A DNA stretch of 7,118 nt, taken from NCBI GenBank assembly GCA_050692555.1, contig JBOGVS010000062.1, positions 1 to 7,118 on the forward strand. The letters are read 5' to 3'. Below the pieces are notes generated by a model. That model saw only the letters and a list, made by a program, of their open reading frames with translations. It made no database searches and was not told the origin of the DNA. Origin of the DNA: DAITPV01 sp050692555 (GTDB lineage Bacteria; Actinomycetota; UBA4738; CALAEC01). Below are positions 4,173 through 7,118 of this stretch, piece after piece (the stretch's first letter is position 1; each line of letters starts with the position of its first letter). The position numbers and the translations under genes are program-made.

Positions 4173-7118
4173 TCAGAGCGGTAGCCGGCGGCAGGACCGA
4201 ACCTTGTCGCCGGTCACCTTGAAGCAGATATCGGCGCCGGGGCCGGCCTGGAGGCGGTCCCGACCCGGGCCACCCTTCAGGCGGTCCTTGCCTCCCTGTC
4301 CTTTGAGGCGATCGTTCCCCCCGCCGCCGGCCAGAAGGTCGTTGCCCTTCCCGCCGAGCAACAGATCCTTGCCCTTCTTGCCCTTCAGCTTGTCCCGACC
4401 GCCGAGCCCGCAGATGATGTCCCGCCCCTTGGTGCCACGCAGGACATCCTTGCCCGGCGTGCCGACGATGTGGCTGCCCTTGGCCTTACCGGCTCCCGGG
4501 CACTTCGCCCCGGCGGTGCCGGCCGACCCGGTACCCGCTCCGGCGGCGCCTCCACCACTCACCTCGGGGATGGCCACACCGATGGCATGGACCACCGAAC
4601 CATCGTCCGCCGCCATACGAGGATCGAAGGTCGACCCCGATCCGGCCTGGATGAAGTAGTCGAGGCCGTTGGGGGTGACGTCGGCCCCGGGGATCACGCC
4701 GTGCCACGTGCCGGTTTGCGTCCCGGGGGTCATGTTCTGGGTGGTGTACGGGGCCCCGGAGCCGTGACCGCGGTAGTTCAACGTCACGGGGCCGGAGAAC
4801 GCGGACCCGAGGGCGATCACGTTGATCGGGGTGTCGGTCCCGGCGATCCGGTTCCGCACCTGCGGGTGGTACACGATGGGGTCGACCGATTCCACGGTGT
4901 ACGCCCCTCCCGTGACCCCGAAGTGATCCATCACGGCGTCGACCACCGTCACGGCGTCGTCGGCGGTCAGGAGCTGCCGCAGGTTGAAGCCCATGAACAC
5001 CGACTTGAAGTTCTGGTGGTCGCCGTCGCCTTCGACCCGGATGGCCATCAGCGAATCCGATCCGCCCTGGTCCCAGGACGCCACGGGGGTGGCCGTCCCG
5101 AACACCTCGTCATCGGTTCCCACGAACACGTCTTGCTGGGGCCGTCCTGGGAACACGTCCATCGGGAACTGGGTCGTCCCCAGGATGTCTCCCAGCCCGG
5201 TCACCTTTCCGCCACCGACCTGCTTGGTGTCGGCGTACTCGGCGCCGAGGTAGTTGGCGAAGAACACCGGCATGTCCTCGGTGTTGGTGGGAGAGGTGGA
5301 CGTGACCCCCGCCCCGAGGGCGGCGGCCGCCCGTGGGCTCGTGTACAGGAGCTTGCCGCCCCCGTCCAGGTACTCCGCGATCTCTGCCCGGTCTTCGGCA
5401 TTGAGCTGGCCCTGGTACCGCTCGAGGCCGGCTTCCCAGATCACCGCCTCGTAGTCATCCATGAGGTCACTGGTGACGTGGTCCGTGGCGATAGCGTAGG
5501 GGATCCCCAGGGAAGCCAGAGCTCCGGCGTACAGCACCTCGGAGTCCACGCTGTGGTCGTCGTCAACCACCAGGACCTTGGGATCGGCGGGGCCGGCCCA
5601 ACCCGTGGACTTCTGGATGTTGTTGCTCTCGAGCTCCTCACCGACCGCGTTTGCGGGGTCGACGACCGTGTAGAGATCGAAGAACCCTTCTGCCTGAGGG
5701 CTGTACTCGAACTCGAGGACCGCCCGCCCGTAGGCCGGGAGGTTGTTGACCGTGAACGGGCTCCCCACCATGGGGCCGCCCGGCGATCCCTCGTGGATCT
5801 CGACCTGCGCGGAGGGGACCGCGGCCCCACCGTTGTTGAACACCGTGACCTCCATGGCGTTTGGCTGGCCCACCGTGACCGGCCCGAGGCCGGACACCGA
5901 ATTGAGCTTCGGCCGCGCGAAACCCGGCGACAGGTCGGTCTCGCTGCCGCCGAAGTTCAGGATGTCCAGGGTGATGGCCTCCGGACCCGGCGCCTCCGCG
6001 GCGTGGTCGATGGTGTCGAACTTCGACGGCCCCACGTTGGTGAACGCCCACCCGGTGGGCTGCTCCGTCCACTGGGACCAGGTGTCCGCGGCCCCGGTGG
6101 TCAGGAAGCCACCGAACACTACTTCTCCGTCGTAGAGGCCGCAGCCGGCGAAGTCGCTCACCCGTGCGATGTAGTTGCCGGGCGGCGGGTCCTGGACCGT
6201 GATGCTCTCGGTGGCCCCGATGAACCCCGAGTCCACGTGGCCCATCGACTGGCCCTGGGGACCGATGAGGTCGAGGATGCAGTCCCCCACCCCGGTCACG
6301 CTGACCGTCATCTTGTAGTTGCCGGCGAGGTCCTCCACCGTGAAGGGTTTGTCCTCGGCAACGGGGCCGATCACGGGCCCCCCGCTGAACGCAATGGGAG
6401 TTTGGGCCGGGCCGGTGTCCTCGGGGACCCCCGGAGGATTCCGGCGGGTGGCGGAGGTGATCCCGGTGGCGGCTCCCCACATGACGTCGGTGGGCTCACC
6501 ACGGGTCAGCGCCAGCTGAAGCTCCTGGGTGTTGTCGTTGTAGTCCCACTCCTCGGGGTCCATCTGGGGACGGTTCGGGTCCGTACCGGCGTCGTTGTTG
6601 TTGAAGTACACGTTCGAGCGCTTCACGTAGTCGAAGTGCCACACCATGATCCCGGAGGCGTGGGCCTGGCGATCGAAGTACGGTGACCGGGTCATCCGGG
6701 GATCGATGGGCGGGGCGTTGACCGTCCGGCTCCAGTTCTCCACATAGAACCCCTCGACCACGTACTTCCCGTCCGGGGCCTGGGGCAGCCCGTAGAAGTC
6801 GTTGCCCTCCCAGATGTGCTCGTACTGGTCTTCCTCTCCGTCTCCCATCTTCACGGTGGGCACCAGGATCACGTTGGGGTTGACCTGGTCGGCGGTGTAG
6901 CCCGGCGCTGGCAGCAGCTCACGAGGCTGCAGGGTGCTGTTCGGGGCGTCGCCTTCCACGATCTTCGGGGTCATCCAACCCTGGAACACCTTGCTGGCCG
7001 GGTTGAACCCGGTGGGATTGGAGCCCGGCGGGTTCCCGAACCACGACCCGCCGGCCATGATGTCCCAGTCCCCCGTCCCCTCCGACGTGTAGCTGGGGTT
7101 GTAGTAGTCCGGCTCCCC
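4173..7118 (-). CDS. Secreted M6 (immune inhibitor A)-like metalloprotease with RTX-type tail, N-terminus beyond right edge
   Basis: The frame is open to the window edge and 981 codons are present. The ATG at 7058 is internal, because the preceding 20 codons read on as DYYNPSYTSEGTGDWDIM. GDWDIMAGGSW matches the Met-turn region of M6 metalloproteases (immune inhibitor A type), and the preceding DYYN is what normally follows the zinc-binding HExxH, which must lie just outside. Downstream come the rest of the protease domain (FYVENWSRT, VWHFDYV), a beta-sandwich domain with VEDLAGNYKMTVSV (about 6100-6360), a CARDB-like domain (about 5640-5930), and an alpha/beta module starting VLVVDDDHSVDSE (about 4910-5590) as in large InhA-like proteins. 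A C-terminal calcium-binding repeat array (4221-4463) and a short basic tail follow. The product is presumably secreted and degrades extracellular protein. The signal peptide and catalytic histidines cannot be seen. Confidence 0.82.
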   Translation of the reverse strand, partial: GEPDYYNPSYTSEGTGDWDIMAGGSWFGNPPGSNPTGFNPASKVFQGWMTPKIVEGDAPNSTLQPRELLPAPGYTADQVNPNVILVPTVKMGDGEEDQYEHIWEGNDFYGLPQAPDGKYVVEGFYVENWSRTVNAPPIDPRMTRSPYFDRQAHASGIMVWHFDYVKRSNVYFNNNDAGTDPNRPQMDPEEWDYNDNTQELQLALTRGEPTDVMWGAATGITSATRRNPPGVPEDTGPAQTPIAFSGGPVIGPVAEDKPFTVEDLAGNYKMTVSVTGVGDCILDLIGPQGQSMGHVDSGFIGATESITVQDPPPGNYIARVSDFAGCGLYDGEVVFGGFLTTGAADTWSQWTEQPTGWAFTNVGPSKFDTIDHAAEAPGPEAITLDILNFGGSETDLSPGFARPKLNSVSGLGPVTVGQPNAMEVTVFNNGGAAVPSAQVEIHEGSPGGPMVGSPFTVNNLPAYGRAVLEFEYSPQAEGFFDLYTVVDPANAVGEELESNNIQKSTGWAGPADPKVLVVDDDHSVDSEVLYAGALASLGIPYAIATDHVTSDLMDDYEAVIWEAGLERYQGQLNAEDRAEIAEYLDGGGKLLYTSPRAAAALGAGVTSTSPTNTEDMPVFFANYLGAEYADTKQVGGGKVTGLGDILGTTQFPMDVFPGRPQQDVFVGTDDEVFGTATPVASWDQGGSDSLMAIRVEGDGDHQNFKSVFMGFNLRQLLTADDAVTVVDAVMDHFGVTGGAYTVESVDPIVYHPQVRNRIAGTDTPINVIALGSAFSGPVTLNYRGHGSGAPYTTQNMTPGTQTGTWHGVIPGADVTPNGLDYFIQAGSGSTFDPRMAADDGSVVHAIGVAIPEVSGGGAAGAGTGSAGTAGAKCPGAGKAKGSHIVGTPGKDVLRGTKGRDIICGLGGRDKLKGKKGKDLLLGGKGNDLLAGGGGNDRLKGQGGKDRLKGGPGRDRLQAGPGADICFKVTGDKVRSCRRLPL
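4221..4463 (-). repeat. RTX-like nonapeptide repeats in the protease C-terminus
   Basis: Nine consecutive 9-residue units follow the pattern G-G-x-G-x-D-x-L-x, from GTPGKDVLR through GGKGNDLLA and GGGGNDRLK to a degenerate AGPGADICF. In RTX proteins such units wind into a calcium-binding beta-roll. Many variable positions here are Lys or Arg, and cysteines occur before, within and after the array (CPGAG, IIC, DIC, SCRR), so disulfides may brace the fold. Each unit is 27 bases in frame with no indels. Confidence 0.85.

Noticed and set aside
4470..6686. A 738-codon open frame on the plus strand opposite the protease gene
   Set aside because: It is antisense to a clearly recognisable protein, has Gly/Val/Arg/His-rich low-complexity composition typical of shadow frames in high-GC DNA, and matches no family.
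7056..7058. ATG at 7058 as the start of the protease
   Set aside because: The 20 codons upstream to the window edge are open and fit the M6 family, so this methionine is the internal Met-turn residue.
1..7118. CRISPR array, rRNA genes or replication origin
   Set aside because: No regularly spaced repeats with unique spacers, no rRNA-like sequence, and no cluster of DnaA boxes was seen. The only regular repeats are the in-frame protease repeats and the IS-end pair.

Overview
The window looks like chromosome from a high-GC Gram-positive bacterium (Actinomycetota, possibly an uncultured lineage). The evidence is strong G/C bias at third codon positions, an IS21-type end of the kind common in actinobacteria, a GlpR/SepX-like divisome membrane protein, and a secreted M6-type metalloprotease with a calcium-binding repeat tail. 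No species can be named from the sequence alone.

The left third (1-2214) is an accessory zone. Positions 1-127 are the outer end of an IS21-family insertion sequence: two 21-base tandem sites and a GCCGACA terminus, preceded by two strong stem-loops. A spacer of about 415 bases follows. It holds a short coding fragment (260-349), a stem-loop with a T run, and a candidate promoter. Then comes a complete 500-aa FAD-dependent monooxygenase (544-2046) that closely resembles rifampicin monooxygenase (Rox) and related aromatic hydroxylases.

The middle (2047-2854) carries the most unusual structure. A second coding fragment (2137-2214) is paralogous to the one at 260-349. A 48-base imperfect direct repeat (2104-2151 and 2749-2796, 44/48 identical) runs into the 3' end of an intact tRNA-Ala(CGC) gene. 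Between the repeats lies one gene, a 139-aa SUKH (SMI1/KNR4) protein on the minus strand, less G/C-biased at third positions than its neighbours. A 15-base word of the form gtggNNNNgagggga occurs at 260, 2137 and 2782, the last inside the tRNA 3' end. The layout can be read as two small cassettes, [site + short ORF + monooxygenase] and [site + short ORF + SUKH gene], stacked in tandem next to a tRNA-Ala. That reading is inference.

The right part (2783-7118) is ordinary backbone, all on the minus strand. In transcription order it holds the 3' 981 codons of an M6/immune-inhibitor-A-like protease (start beyond the right edge), a candidate terminator and promoter, the GlpR/SepX-like membrane protein, a translin-family protein, and tRNA-Ala only 19 bases after the translin stop. 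The last three are closely spaced and may be co-transcribed, ending at the stem-loop just after the tRNA.
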